DNA of 64,000 bases from Naumannella cuiyingiana (GTDB lineage Bacteria; Actinomycetota; Actinomycetes; Propionibacteriales; Propionibacteriaceae), in the NCBI RefSeq assembly GCF_013408305.1, contig NZ_JACBZS010000001.1:3162001-3226000 (forward strand). Reading direction: 5' to 3'. Under the pieces are notes generated by a model. It was given only the letters and a program-made list of their open reading frames with translations, had not been told where the DNA came from and did no database searches. Shown here one piece after another: positions 39,190 through 46,923 of this stretch. Both the position numbers and the translations under genes were made by a program. Position 1 is the stretch's first letter; each line of letters starts with the position of its first letter.

Positions 39190-39872
39190 GCGTCGTCGGG
39201 ACCGGGGGGTGTGGGAGCGGGGGGCGGGTGATCGGGCACCGAGAGATCGGGGCCGCCGCGTGCCACCAGGGCATCGCCCATCGCATCGGCGGTCCGCATC
39301 GCGCTGACCACGGTCGGCACCGCCAGCCCCGGCAGGCCGCGCAGCCCGCCCGGTGCCTGCCGCGCGATCCGGGCCTCGCGGGCGCGTCGCATGCCGCCGG
39401 CCAGCACGGGGATCGCGCGGATCGCCAGCGCCACCGCGAGGCCGATCCGCGCGGTGGGTACGCCGAGGCGGCGCAGGGGTCCGAGCGCCGCGATCACCGC
39501 GTCGAGGATCGCGCTGACCCGGGTGGTCGCCGAGACCGTGACCGCCAGCAGCAACAGCCCGACCAGCCGCGCCGCGGTGCCGGCCGCGGCCTCGGGCCCG
39601 CGGCTCCACCACTGGGCCGCGGCCAACGCGACCAGCAGCACGCCGAACGGCGCCAGCGCGGGGCGCAGCAGCGACACCGGCAGGCGCGCGACCAGCCAGG
39701 CGATCGCTCCGGCCAGCGCCAGCGCGCCGCTCAGCGCGAGCTGGGGCGCGCCGGTGAGCGCGCCGGCCACCCCGGCCAGCACCCCTGCCGCCAGCAGCGC
39801 CAGCAACTTCCCGCCCGCGCCCGCACGATGCAGCACCGTGGCGCCCGGCCGGTACAGCCCGAGGCCGCTCAC
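39168..39872 (-). CDS. bioN: Biotin ECF transporter transmembrane (T) component
   Basis: 234 residues, hydrophobic with about five to six membrane helices (for example LLALLAAGVLAGVAGALTG and PVSLLRPALAPFGVLLVALA) and the cytoplasmic ARIARQAPGG / AMRTADAMGDALVARG helices, the A-R-x/A-R-G type coupling signatures of ECF-T proteins. Follows bioM with a 4-nt overlap. Its 3' end lies in the long palindrome. Confidence 0.85.
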   Translation of the reverse strand: MSGLGLYRPGATVLHRAGAGGKLLALLAAGVLAGVAGALTGAPQLALSGALALAGAIAWLVARLPVSLLRPALAPFGVLLVALAAAQWWSRGPEAAAGTAARLVGLLLLAVTVSATTRVSAILDAVIAALGPLRRLGVPTARIGLAVALAIRAIPVLAGGMRRAREARIARQAPGGLRGLPGLAVPTVVSAMRTADAMGDALVARGGPDLSVPDHPPPAPTPPGPDDAHPTLPR

Positions 39873-40537
39873 CGCATCAGCCGATCATGGAAGGCGATCG
39901 CGGCCGCCGGGGCGTCGTCGCAGGCGACCCGGCCGGCATCCAGGACCAGGACCCGGTCGAAGTCGGCCAACAGTTCCGGGTGATGGGTCACCACGACCTG
40001 CTGCTGGTCCAGCTCCGCCAATGCCGCGCCGAGCCGGCGGGTGTTGCGCAGGTCGAGCAGCGTGGTCGGCTCGTCGGCGACCAGCACCGCCGGCTCCACC
40101 AGCAACACCGCCGCCAGCGCCAGGACCTGCTTCTGCCCGCCGGAGAGCAGATGGCACGGGTGATCGGCGTGCCCGGCCAGGCCCCAGCGGTCCAGTGCGG
40201 CGTCGACGCGCCGGTCCACCTCGGCCCGCGGCAGGCCGCGCAGCGAGAAGGCCAGATCCTCGCGGACCGTCGGCATGATGATCTGCGCGTCGGCGTCGGG
40301 AAACAGGAAGCCCACCAGTCGGCGCGCCCGCGCCGGATGCCTGGCCACGTCGATGCCGGCCACCCGGACCCGGCCGGTGTCCGGCACGGTCAGGGCGTTC
40401 AGGCAGCGGACCAACGTCGACTTGCCGGACCCGTTCGCCCCGAGGATGCCGATCCGCCGCTCGGGCAGCGCCAGGTCGATCCCGGCCAGCGCGAGCCGGT
40501 CGCCGTGCCGGACGCTGACATTCTCGAAGCTGATCAT
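39869..40537 (-). CDS. bioM: Biotin ECF transporter ATPase component
   Basis: 222 residues, a compact ABC ATPase: Walker A GANGSGKST (residues about 34-42), Q-loop region FLFPDADAQIIMPTV, signature LSGGQKQVLALA, Walker B AVLVADEPTTLLDL and switch histidine VTHHPEL. The gene order bioY-bioM-bioN on the minus strand supports biotin specificity. 70 nt after bioY. Confidence 0.88.
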   Translation of the reverse strand: MISFENVSVRHGDRLALAGIDLALPERRIGILGANGSGKSTLVRCLNALTVPDTGRVRVAGIDVARHPARARRLVGFLFPDADAQIIMPTVREDLAFSLRGLPRAEVDRRVDAALDRWGLAGHADHPCHLLSGGQKQVLALAAVLLVEPAVLVADEPTTLLDLRNTRRLGAALAELDQQQVVVTHHPELLADFDRVLVLDAGRVACDDAPAAAIAFHDRLMR

Positions 40538-40607
40538 GGTCGGCCGGCCAGCGCGCCGACGGCGTGCACGCCCGGCTCGGCCGCGACGGCCTCGCGGGCG
40601 TACCGGA

Positions 40608-41234
40608 TCACCGCGCGAAGGCGTTCGGCAACGCGCGGACCACGCCGATCGTGATCAGCACCGCCAGCGCGACCTTGATCAGATCGCCGGGCAGGAACAG
40701 CACCATTCCCGAGACCAGCGCCTGTGGCCACGGCAACCCGGTGACCAGTTGCAGGACCGGTACGCCGAGGGCATAGCTCGGCACCATCCCGCCGAGCACG
40801 CCCGCGACGGCCAGTCCGGCCGCCGCCCGGCCGGGTCCGATCCGTCCCGCGGCCAACCCGCGGACCGCCGGCCGGGACAACAGCCCGACCAGCAGCGCGC
40901 TCACCGCGAACCCGATCAGGAACCCGCCGGTCGGGCCGACGAACAGCCCGAGCCCCCCGCGCATCCCGCTGCCGACGGGTAGCCCGATCGCCAGCAACAG
41001 CAGGTACAGCAGCACCGCGAGGGTGCCCAGCCGGGGGCCGAGCAGCATCCCGCAGAGCAGCACGCCGAGGGTCTGCAGGGTGATCGGCACGGGACCGACG
41101 GGCACCCCGGGCAGGATCGACAAGACGGCGATCAGGGCGGCGAAGACGGCGACCCGAACCAGCGCACGGGCCGCCCCGTCGTTCGATCGGGCAGCGGTGC
41201 CGGCGGGGGCGGAGGAGGGATTCTCGGTGCTCAC
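40608..41234 (-). CDS. bioY: Biotin ECF transporter substrate-binding protein BioY
   Basis: 208 residues, six hydrophobic helices. Family hallmarks: VPVGPVPITLQTLGVLLCGMLLGPRLG and FVGPTGGFLIGF near the middle. It binds biotin in the membrane and hands it over with BioMN. GTG start at 41234; a weak -10 and the BioQ-like palindrome lie directly upstream, and no Shine-Dalgarno is present. Confidence 0.93.
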   Translation of the reverse strand: MSTENPSSAPAGTAARSNDGAARALVRVAVFAALIAVLSILPGVPVGPVPITLQTLGVLLCGMLLGPRLGTLAVLLYLLLLAIGLPVGSGMRGGLGLFVGPTGGFLIGFAVSALLVGLLSRPAVRGLAAGRIGPGRAAAGLAVAGVLGGMVPSYALGVPVLQLVTGLPWPQALVSGMVLFLPGDLIKVALAVLITIGVVRALPNAFAR

Positions 41235-41244
41235 GAGGGATCAT

Positions 41245-41257
41245 TGAACACCATTCA
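41245..41257 (-). promoter_or_regulatory. BioQ-like operator upstream of bioY
   Basis: TGAACACCATTCA, within the inverted repeat TTGAA-N5-TTCAA at 41244-41258. It is one base away from the TGAAC-N3-GTTCA type sites described for the actinobacterial biotin repressor BioQ (from memory). It spans the gluQ stop codon and sits 11 nt before the bioY start, so binding would block the promoter. No bioQ gene is in the window. Confidence 0.5.
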
Positions 41258-42220
41258 AGTCGCGTGCTGCAGCGCCTGCGCGTCGACCCGCCACGATTCG
41301 CCCGGCAGGGCCGCCGGATCGAAGCGCGCCAGCAGCAGCTCGGCGTCCACCGGCTCGCCGGGCGCGGCCAGCCCGAGCGAGCCCGCCAGCAGGCCGAGCA
41401 CGCGACCGGCCGGCCAACCGAGCTCGGCCATGGTCACCGCGCCGTCGCGCTTGGCGAGCCGCCGACCCTGCGGGTTCACCGCGAGCGGGACGTGGGCATA
41501 GCCCGGGGCGGTGCCGCCGAGACGCTCGGCGAGCCAGGCCTGCCGGGGCGCGGAATCCAGCAGATCCGCGCCGCGTACCACCTGATCCACGCCGGCCGCC
41601 AGGTCGTCCACCACGACCGCGAGGTTGTAGGCCCAGACCCCGTCCCCGCGGCGCAGCACGAAGTCATCGACCGGACCGGTGTAGCGGCCGGCCAGCGCAT
41701 CGGTGACGGTCATCGTCCTACCCGGCGGCACCCGCACCCGCAGCGCCGCCGGTCGCTCGGTACGCCGGACCGCGCGCTCGGCCCCGGTCAGGTCGCGACA
41801 GGTGCCCGGGTAGGGCCGCCACCCGTCGTGCGGGGCCCGGGAGGCCTCGGCGATGTCGCGCCGGGTGCAGAAGCACTCATAGGTCTCCAGGCCCGCGGCC
41901 GCCGCGGCGTAGGCATCCAGCCGCTCGCTCTGCCGGACGATCTCGCCGTCGTGGTCCATCCCCAGCGCGGCCAGGTCGGCCAACTGCCGCCGCGCCACCT
42001 CCGGCGCGGCCGCGACCCGCGCGGTGTCCAGATCTTCGATCCGCAGCCGGTACGCACGCCCGGTCGAGCGCGCGAACAGCCAGGCCAACAGCGCCGTGCG
42101 CAGATTGCCCAGGTGCAGGTCCGAGGTGGGGCTCGGCGCGTAGCGCCCGGCGCCCGGGCGCGCTTGGTAGCGTTTCGACCCGACCGCGGCGGTCGATTCG
42201 CCGGGTGGGAGGGGAGGCAT
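41255..42220 (-). CDS. gluQ: Glutamyl-Q tRNA(Asp) synthetase
   Basis: 321 residues; a GluRS catalytic domain without the anticodon-binding half. HIGH motif RYAPSPTSDLHLGNLRTAL, adenylate loop RIEDLDTAR, zinc ligands in YECFCTRRDI and YPGTC, and a KMSKS-like RRLAKRDGAVT. It loads glutamate on queuosine 34 of tRNA-Asp. Whether this genome makes queuosine cannot be seen here. The start ATG at 42220 is 9 nt from the divergent pafB start; bioY follows 20 nt after its stop. Confidence 0.9.
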   Translation of the reverse strand: MPPLPPGESTAAVGSKRYQARPGAGRYAPSPTSDLHLGNLRTALLAWLFARSTGRAYRLRIEDLDTARVAAAPEVARRQLADLAALGMDHDGEIVRQSERLDAYAAAAAGLETYECFCTRRDIAEASRAPHDGWRPYPGTCRDLTGAERAVRRTERPAALRVRVPPGRTMTVTDALAGRYTGPVDDFVLRRGDGVWAYNLAVVVDDLAAGVDQVVRGADLLDSAPRQAWLAERLGGTAPGYAHVPLAVNPQGRRLAKRDGAVTMAELGWPAGRVLGLLAGSLGLAAPGEPVDAELLLARFDPAALPGESWRVDAQALQHAT

Positions 42221-42229
42221 CGCGCCAGC

Positions 42230-43198
42230 ATGGCAGCCAGCAAGTCCGAGCGCATCCTGAACCTGACCATCTGCCTGTTGTCGACCCGCCGCTTCCTCAC
42301 CCGCGAGCAGATCCGCACGGCGGTCGACGGCTACGCCGGGCAGTCCGACGCCTCCTTCGAGCGGACCTTCGAGCGCGACAAGGACGACCTGCGCGCGATG
42401 GGCGTACCGATCCAGACCGGGTCCAACGACGCCTACTTCACCGACGACGTCGGCTACCGGATCGACCCGCGCGACTTCGAGCTGCCGGCGGTCGAGCTGA
42501 CCGCGGAGGAGGCCGCCGTCGTCGGCCTGGCCGCGCGGGCCTTCGACGCCGCCGGCCTGCGCTCGTCCAGCCAGGGCGCGCTGGCCAAGCTGCGCGCCGC
42601 CGGGGTGGACGTCGATCAGCCGAGCGCCGCCGGGGTCGCGCCGGCGGTGCCGGCCCGGGAGCCGGCCTTCGAGCCGCTGTGGCGGGCCGTGGTCGAACGG
42701 ACCCGGGTCGCCTTCGACTACCCGGATCGGCGCACCGGCGCCCTCGCGACCCGCACGGTGGAGCCCTGGGGGATCACCTCGCGGCGGGGCGCCTGGTATC
42801 TGGTCGGCCATGATCGCGACCGCGCCGACCGGCGCGTGTTCAAGCTGTCCCGGATCCGCGGTCGGGTCCGCGTCACCTCGCGGCCCGAGGCCTTCGAGGT
42901 GCCTGCGGGCGCGGACACCAGGCGGGTCGGCATCACCGAGACGGGAACCGAACGCACCGCGCTGCTGGCGGTACGCCCCGGCCGGGCGCCGGCCTTGCGC
43001 CGGCGCGGCACGGCGCGCGGCGGTGCGGGCGACGGGCGCGAGACGCTGGCCGTCGGCTATCGCAACTCCGCCGATTTGGTCGCCGAGGTCGCGGGCCACG
43101 GCGCGGACGTGCTGGTCCTCGACCCGCCCGAGCTGCGCGAGCTGGTGGTCGCGCGGCTCCGGGAGACCGCCGGCGCGTCCGTGGAGGGTACGCCGTGA
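42230..43198 (+). CDS. pafB: WYL-domain transcription regulator PafB
   Basis: 322 residues. N-terminal winged helix (about 1-75: SERILNLTICLLSTRRFLTREQIR) and WYL domain with RGAWYLVGHDRDRADRRVFKLSRI (about 185-210), plus a WCX extension. With PafC it forms the heterodimer that turns on DNA-damage genes independently of LexA in mycobacteria. Immediately precedes pafC with a 4-nt overlap. Confidence 0.92.
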   Translation: MAASKSERILNLTICLLSTRRFLTREQIRTAVDGYAGQSDASFERTFERDKDDLRAMGVPIQTGSNDAYFTDDVGYRIDPRDFELPAVELTAEEAAVVGLAARAFDAAGLRSSSQGALAKLRAAGVDVDQPSAAGVAPAVPAREPAFEPLWRAVVERTRVAFDYPDRRTGALATRTVEPWGITSRRGAWYLVGHDRDRADRRVFKLSRIRGRVRVTSRPEAFEVPAGADTRRVGITETGTERTALLAVRPGRAPALRRRGTARGGAGDGRETLAVGYRNSADLVAEVAGHGADVLVLDPPELRELVVARLRETAGASVEGTP

Positions 43199-44226
43199 CC
43201 GCCGTCGACCAGGTGGCCCGGCTGCTGGCCCTGACGCCCTATCTGCAGGCGCGGCCCAATGCCCCGCTGCCCGAGGTCGCCGCCCACTTCGGCGTCAGCC
43301 CGGCGCAACTGCGCGCGGACCTGGGCGTGCTCTACATGTGCGGGCTGCCGGGCCTGTTGCCCGGCGACCTGATCGAGATCGACATGGAGGCCGTCGACGG
43401 CCGCGGCGTGATCAATCTCAGCAATGCCGACTATCTGGCGCGGCCGATGCGGTTCACCCCGGCGGAGGTGGCGCCGCTGATCATCGGGCTGGACCTGGTC
43501 CGCGGGCTGGCCGGTCCGGGCGTGGTCGAGGCCGTTGACAGCGCCCTCGCCAAGCTGCGTGTCGTCGCCGGCGAATCCGCCGCCGGGGCCGAGCGGCTCA
43601 GCGTCGCCGTCGAGGGGGCGGACTCGCCCGTCCGCGCCACGCTGGCCGCGGCGATCGCCGCGGGCCGGCGGGTCGAGCTCACCTATGACGCCGACTCCCG
43701 CGCCGAGCGGACCACCCGCGAGGTCGACCCGGCCGAGCTGAGCACGCGCGACGGGTACGCCTACCTCGAGGCCTGGAGCCTGACCGACCCGCCCGGCTGG
43801 CGCAGCTTCCGGCTGGATCGGATCGTGGCGGCGCGCGAGCTCGGCGTACCCGTCGAGGACCATCCGGACCGCCCGCTCGCCACCCCGGACTGGGCCGGCG
43901 CGCTGGCCGGCGCCCGGCGGGTGCGGCTGCGGCTCAGCCCGCAGGCGCGCTGGGTGGCGGAGTACTACACGACCGAGGATGTCGTCGAGGGGCCCGACGG
44001 GGTGCTCGAGGTCAGTCTGCCGGTGCTGGACCCGGCCTGGTTGCGGCGCTTGTTGCTGCAGCGCGGGGCCGAGGTGACCGTGCTCGATCCGCCTGCCGCC
44101 GCCGCCGATGCCGCCCGCGCCGCGGCCGAGGCGTTGGCGGCCTATGCGGCGCTCGGTGCCGACCCGGCCGGACCCGCCGCCGGTGGGGACGGCCCCGCCG
44201 GACCCGTGGACGGCGCGGACGACTAG
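43195..44226 (+). CDS. pafC: WYL-domain transcription regulator PafC
   Basis: 343 residues. Winged helix (about 1-65), then a WYL-type domain with DGYAYLEAWSLTDPPGWRSFRLDRIV, where WYL is replaced by AYLEAW as is usual for PafC, and a C-terminal WCX part (VRLRLSPQARWVAEYYTTEDV). Ends in an Ala/Gly/Pro-rich tail. GTG start overlaps pafB by four bases. Confidence 0.92.
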   Translation: MTAVDQVARLLALTPYLQARPNAPLPEVAAHFGVSPAQLRADLGVLYMCGLPGLLPGDLIEIDMEAVDGRGVINLSNADYLARPMRFTPAEVAPLIIGLDLVRGLAGPGVVEAVDSALAKLRVVAGESAAGAERLSVAVEGADSPVRATLAAAIAAGRRVELTYDADSRAERTTREVDPAELSTRDGYAYLEAWSLTDPPGWRSFRLDRIVAARELGVPVEDHPDRPLATPDWAGALAGARRVRLRLSPQARWVAEYYTTEDVVEGPDGVLEVSLPVLDPAWLRRLLLQRGAEVTVLDPPAAAADAARAAAEALAAYAALGADPAGPAAGGDGPAGPVDGADD

Positions 44227-44237
44227 GGTTCGCTTCG

Positions 44238-44483
44238 ATGTGGTGGGCGCTGTTGTTCGGTGTGATCGTGCTGATCTGGCTGGTCAGCGCGGGCTGGCTG
44301 CTGCTCCGGCTCTACCGCAAGTTCCGCGCCCTGCTCCGGTCGGCCGACCGGCTGACCCGGCAACTGGGGGAGGGCCTCGATCTGCTGGCGCGGGTCGGCG
44401 GGGAGTCCGCTGTCGCGCCGGACGCGGACGACGTAAAGTGGAACCGACCCGGGCCGGACCCACACGCCGCGCGTCCGGCCTGA
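44238..44483 (+). CDS. Small single-pass membrane protein between pafC and tatA
   Basis: 81 residues: one N-terminal membrane helix (WWALLFGVIVLIWLVSAGWLLL, about 2-23), then a basic amphipathic stretch KFRALLRSADRLTRQLGEGLDLLARVG and a short tail. No known domain. TAGGGT (44224-44229) lies 8 nt upstream of ATG 44238, so it may have its own leaderless promoter that also serves tatAC. The membrane helix plus amphipathic helix resembles the overall plan of TatA-like proteins, but without their FG hinge; function unknown. Confidence 0.7.
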   Translation: MWWALLFGVIVLIWLVSAGWLLLRLYRKFRALLRSADRLTRQLGEGLDLLARVGGESAVAPDADDVKWNRPGPDPHAARPA

Positions 44484-44504
44484 ACAGAATCGAGGTAACC
44501 AGAC

Positions 44505-44771
44505 ATGGCTCCACTGATCGGGACACCGAGCATCTGGACGCTGCTCATCATCCTGGCGATCGCGCTGCTGCTGTTCGGTGGCAGCCGGCTCGCCGGGATC
44601 GGTAAGAGCACCGGCCGGGCGATCAAGGAGTTCAAGGAGGAGACCCAGGGCGTCGGGTCGGGCTCGCAGACCACCACGAGCGCTCCCCAGACCCCGGGCG
44701 AGACCCAGCGAGCGGCCGACGACGTGACCGAGGCCGAGGTCGTCGAGCGGCCCCGCAGCACCGACCGCTGA
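44505..44771 (+). CDS. tatA: Sec-independent translocase subunit TatA
   Basis: 88 residues. Membrane helix SIWTLLIILAIALLLFGGSRL with the FG hinge, followed by amphipathic helix KSTGRAIKEFKEETQ and a polar tail. Forms the pore-like assembly for folded twin-arginine proteins. Precedes tatC by 19 nt; an AGGTAA string at 44492-44497 is a modest ribosome site. Confidence 0.93.
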   Translation: MAPLIGTPSIWTLLIILAIALLLFGGSRLAGIGKSTGRAIKEFKEETQGVGSGSQTTTSAPQTPGETQRAADDVTEAEVVERPRSTDR

Positions 44772-44790
44772 TCGACCCGCCGCCTCGCCG

Positions 44791-45639
44791 ATGACCGCGA
44801 CGGAGGCGACCGGCAAGCGCCGTCGCCTGTCCCTGAGTTGGCTCAAGCCGCCGCCCGTCCCACCGGACGGCAACATGACGCTGTTCGAGCACCTGAGGGA
44901 GTTGCGCTACCGGGTGGTCGTGGCCGTGATCATCGTCGTGCTCGGCGCCGCGGTCAGTGCGGTGTTCTACCAGCAGTTGCTCGGCCTGCTGCTGCTGCCC
45001 TACCAGCGGGCGACCGCGGCGCTCGCCATCAGCCATCCCGGGCTCGCCACCTCGGTGGTGACGAGCGGGGCGAGTGCGCCGCTGCTGCTGGCCATGAAGG
45101 TGTCGGCGCTGAGCGGGCTGGTGCTGACCTCGCCGCTGTGGCTCTACCAGGTCTGGGCGTTCATCGTCCCGGGCCTGCTCGCCAAGGAGAAGCGCTGGGC
45201 GATCTTGTTCCTCGCCCTCGCGACGCCGCTGTTCCTCGGTGGCATCCTGCTCGGCTACTTCATCATGCCGTTCGCCATCGCCGTGATGCTCGGCTTCACC
45301 CCCGAGGGCCAGGGCATCACCAACCTGTTGAACATCGAGGAGTTCCTCAGCTTCATGATGCGCACCATGCTGGTCTTCGGCTTCGCCTTCTTGGTGCCGC
45401 TGGTCCTGGTGATGCTGAACATCCTCGGCGTGGTCACCGGCGCGCAGCTCGGCAAGGCCCGCAACTACATCATCTTCGGCAGCTTCGTCGCGGCCGCGCT
45501 GATCACCCCGGGTGACCCGATCTCGATGATCGCGCTCGGGATTCCGTTGTCGATCCTGTTCGTGGCCGCGGAGGTCTTCGCGCGGCTGCGCGACCGGGGC
45601 CGGCGGCGCCGCGGCGAGCTCGTGGTGGCCGATTCGTGA
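44791..45639 (+). CDS. tatC: Sec-independent translocase subunit TatC
   Basis: 282 residues, six membrane helices. Signal-recognition motif MTLFEHLRELRYRV (about 29-42), then PLWLYQVWAFIVPGLLAKEKR after helix 2, and the LITPGDPISMIALGIPL helix pair. N-terminal basic extension of about 28 residues. Reads twin-arginine signals. Confidence 0.94.
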   Translation: MTATEATGKRRRLSLSWLKPPPVPPDGNMTLFEHLRELRYRVVVAVIIVVLGAAVSAVFYQQLLGLLLLPYQRATAALAISHPGLATSVVTSGASAPLLLAMKVSALSGLVLTSPLWLYQVWAFIVPGLLAKEKRWAILFLALATPLFLGGILLGYFIMPFAIAVMLGFTPEGQGITNLLNIEEFLSFMMRTMLVFGFAFLVPLVLVMLNILGVVTGAQLGKARNYIIFGSFVAAALITPGDPISMIALGIPLSILFVAAEVFARLRDRGRRRRGELVVADS

Positions 45640-46553
45640 GTCCCGAGCGCCGCGGGCTGACCCTTCTGGTCAACCCGTCGGCCGGCCGCGGCCGCGCCGG
45701 CCGCATCCTGCCCCAGGTCAGCGCCGCCCTGGTTCGGTCGCTGCCCGAGGTCGCGCTCTCCGTGGTCCGCGCCACCGACTTCGCCGAGGCCGATGTGGGC
45801 GCGCGTGCCTGCGTCGCGGCGGCCCGGCCCGGTGACGCGCTGATCGTGATGGGCGGCGACGGGATGATGGGCCTCGGCATGGATGCCGTCGCCGGCACCG
45901 GCGTACCGCTCGGACTGATCCCGGCCGGCACGGGCAACGACATCTGCCGGGGCCTCGGCATCCCGACCCACCCGTTGGCCGCCGCCCGGCTGATCGCGCG
46001 GGGCCGGCCGCGACCCGTCGACGCCATCGCGGTCCGCGGCTCGCTCGCCCGCGGCGGCACCGAGCGGTTCGTCGGCAGCGTCGTCGCCAGCGGATTCGAC
46101 GCCCGGGTCAACCGCCGCGCCAATCACATCCGGCTGCCGATCGGCTCGCTGCGCTATGCGGCATCGGCGCTGGCCGAGCTGGCCACCTTCGAGCCGTTGC
46201 ACTACAAGATCACCATCGACGGGCGGTTGCGGGAGCTGCCGGCGATGTTCGTCGCGGTCGCCAACACCGCCTACTACGGCGGCGGGATGCAGATCGCGCC
46301 CGGCGCGGATCCCTCCGACGGCCTGCTCGACGTCACCGTGATCCACCCGGTCAGCCGGTTCACGCTGCTCCGGCTGCTGCCGACCATGTACGGCGGTTCC
46401 TTTGTCCGCGATCCGTCGGTCGAGCGCTTCCGCACGCCCGCCATCGACATCGACGGCGCCGGGCTGTACGCGATGGGCGACGGCGAGGAGCTCGGGCCGC
46501 CCCCGCTGTCGCTGCGCGCCGATCCGGGCGCGCTGCTCGTCTACGCGCCCTGA
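45636..46553 (+). CDS. Diacylglycerol/lipid kinase family protein
   Basis: 305 residues; YegS/DagK/LCB5 fold. LLVNPSAGRGRA at the N-terminus, catalytic-domain motif MGGDGMMGLGMDAV (GGDGM where GGDGT is usual), PAGTGNDICRGLGIP, and C-terminal GLLDVTVI. Phosphorylates a lipid such as diacylglycerol. GTG start overlaps tatC by four bases, so it joins that transcript. Confidence 0.87.
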   Translation: MSPERRGLTLLVNPSAGRGRAGRILPQVSAALVRSLPEVALSVVRATDFAEADVGARACVAAARPGDALIVMGGDGMMGLGMDAVAGTGVPLGLIPAGTGNDICRGLGIPTHPLAAARLIARGRPRPVDAIAVRGSLARGGTERFVGSVVASGFDARVNRRANHIRLPIGSLRYAASALAELATFEPLHYKITIDGRLRELPAMFVAVANTAYYGGGMQIAPGADPSDGLLDVTVIHPVSRFTLLRLLPTMYGGSFVRDPSVERFRTPAIDIDGAGLYAMGDGEELGPPPLSLRADPGALLVYAP

Positions 46554-46556
46554 AGC

Positions 46557-46883
46557 TCAGGCCGGCTCGACCGGTACGCCGAGCCTGCCGCCCAGCGCCC
46601 GCGCGAACTTCTCCACGTTCTTCTTGTGGTTGAAGTTGATGAACTGGGTCGGCAGCGCCGAGGCGGACTCGATGCTCACCCGCGCACCGCGGGCATCGGG
46701 GACCACCTCGACCGTCAGGTTCTCGCCCCAGGAGGTCAGCCCGACACTCGTCGAACCACAGATCTGCGCCCCGTTCAACCGGGCCGGCTGGCCGGTCGCG
46801 TCGGCCACCGCGTCGAAGGATGCGCGGTGCACCTGCTCCGGGGGCGCCGAGACGACGAAGGACTGGGAATGTCTGCGTGCCAC
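46557..46883 (-). CDS. Conserved protein, START/SRPBCC-like fold possible
   Basis: 108 residues from GTG 46883, with CAGACT (46895-46890, minus strand) 6 nt upstream. Strand-helix opening HSQSFVVSAPPEQVHRASFDAV, mid strands GLTSWGENLTVEVVPDARGARVSIES and a final long helix NHKKNVEKFARALGGRLG. This order resembles a small helix-grip (SRPBCC) domain, but no specific family is recognised. A longer ATG start at 46925 would overlap the helY start. Convergent with the lipid kinase and divergent from helY. Confidence 0.65.
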   Translation of the reverse strand: MARRHSQSFVVSAPPEQVHRASFDAVADATGQPARLNGAQICGSTSVGLTSWGENLTVEVVPDARGARVSIESASALPTQFINFNHKKNVEKFARALGGRLGVPVEPA

Positions 46884-46910
46884 GGTCGGAGTCTGGCACG
46901 GCACGGGGGC

Positions 46911-46916
46911 TACGGT
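46911..46916 (+). promoter_or_regulatory. -10 box of helY (leaderless)
   Basis: TACGGT, 7 nt before the helY ATG at 46924, with no Shine-Dalgarno between. Faces the divergent CAGACT box at 46890-46895. Confidence 0.55.
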
Positions 46917-46923
46917 GGGCGGC

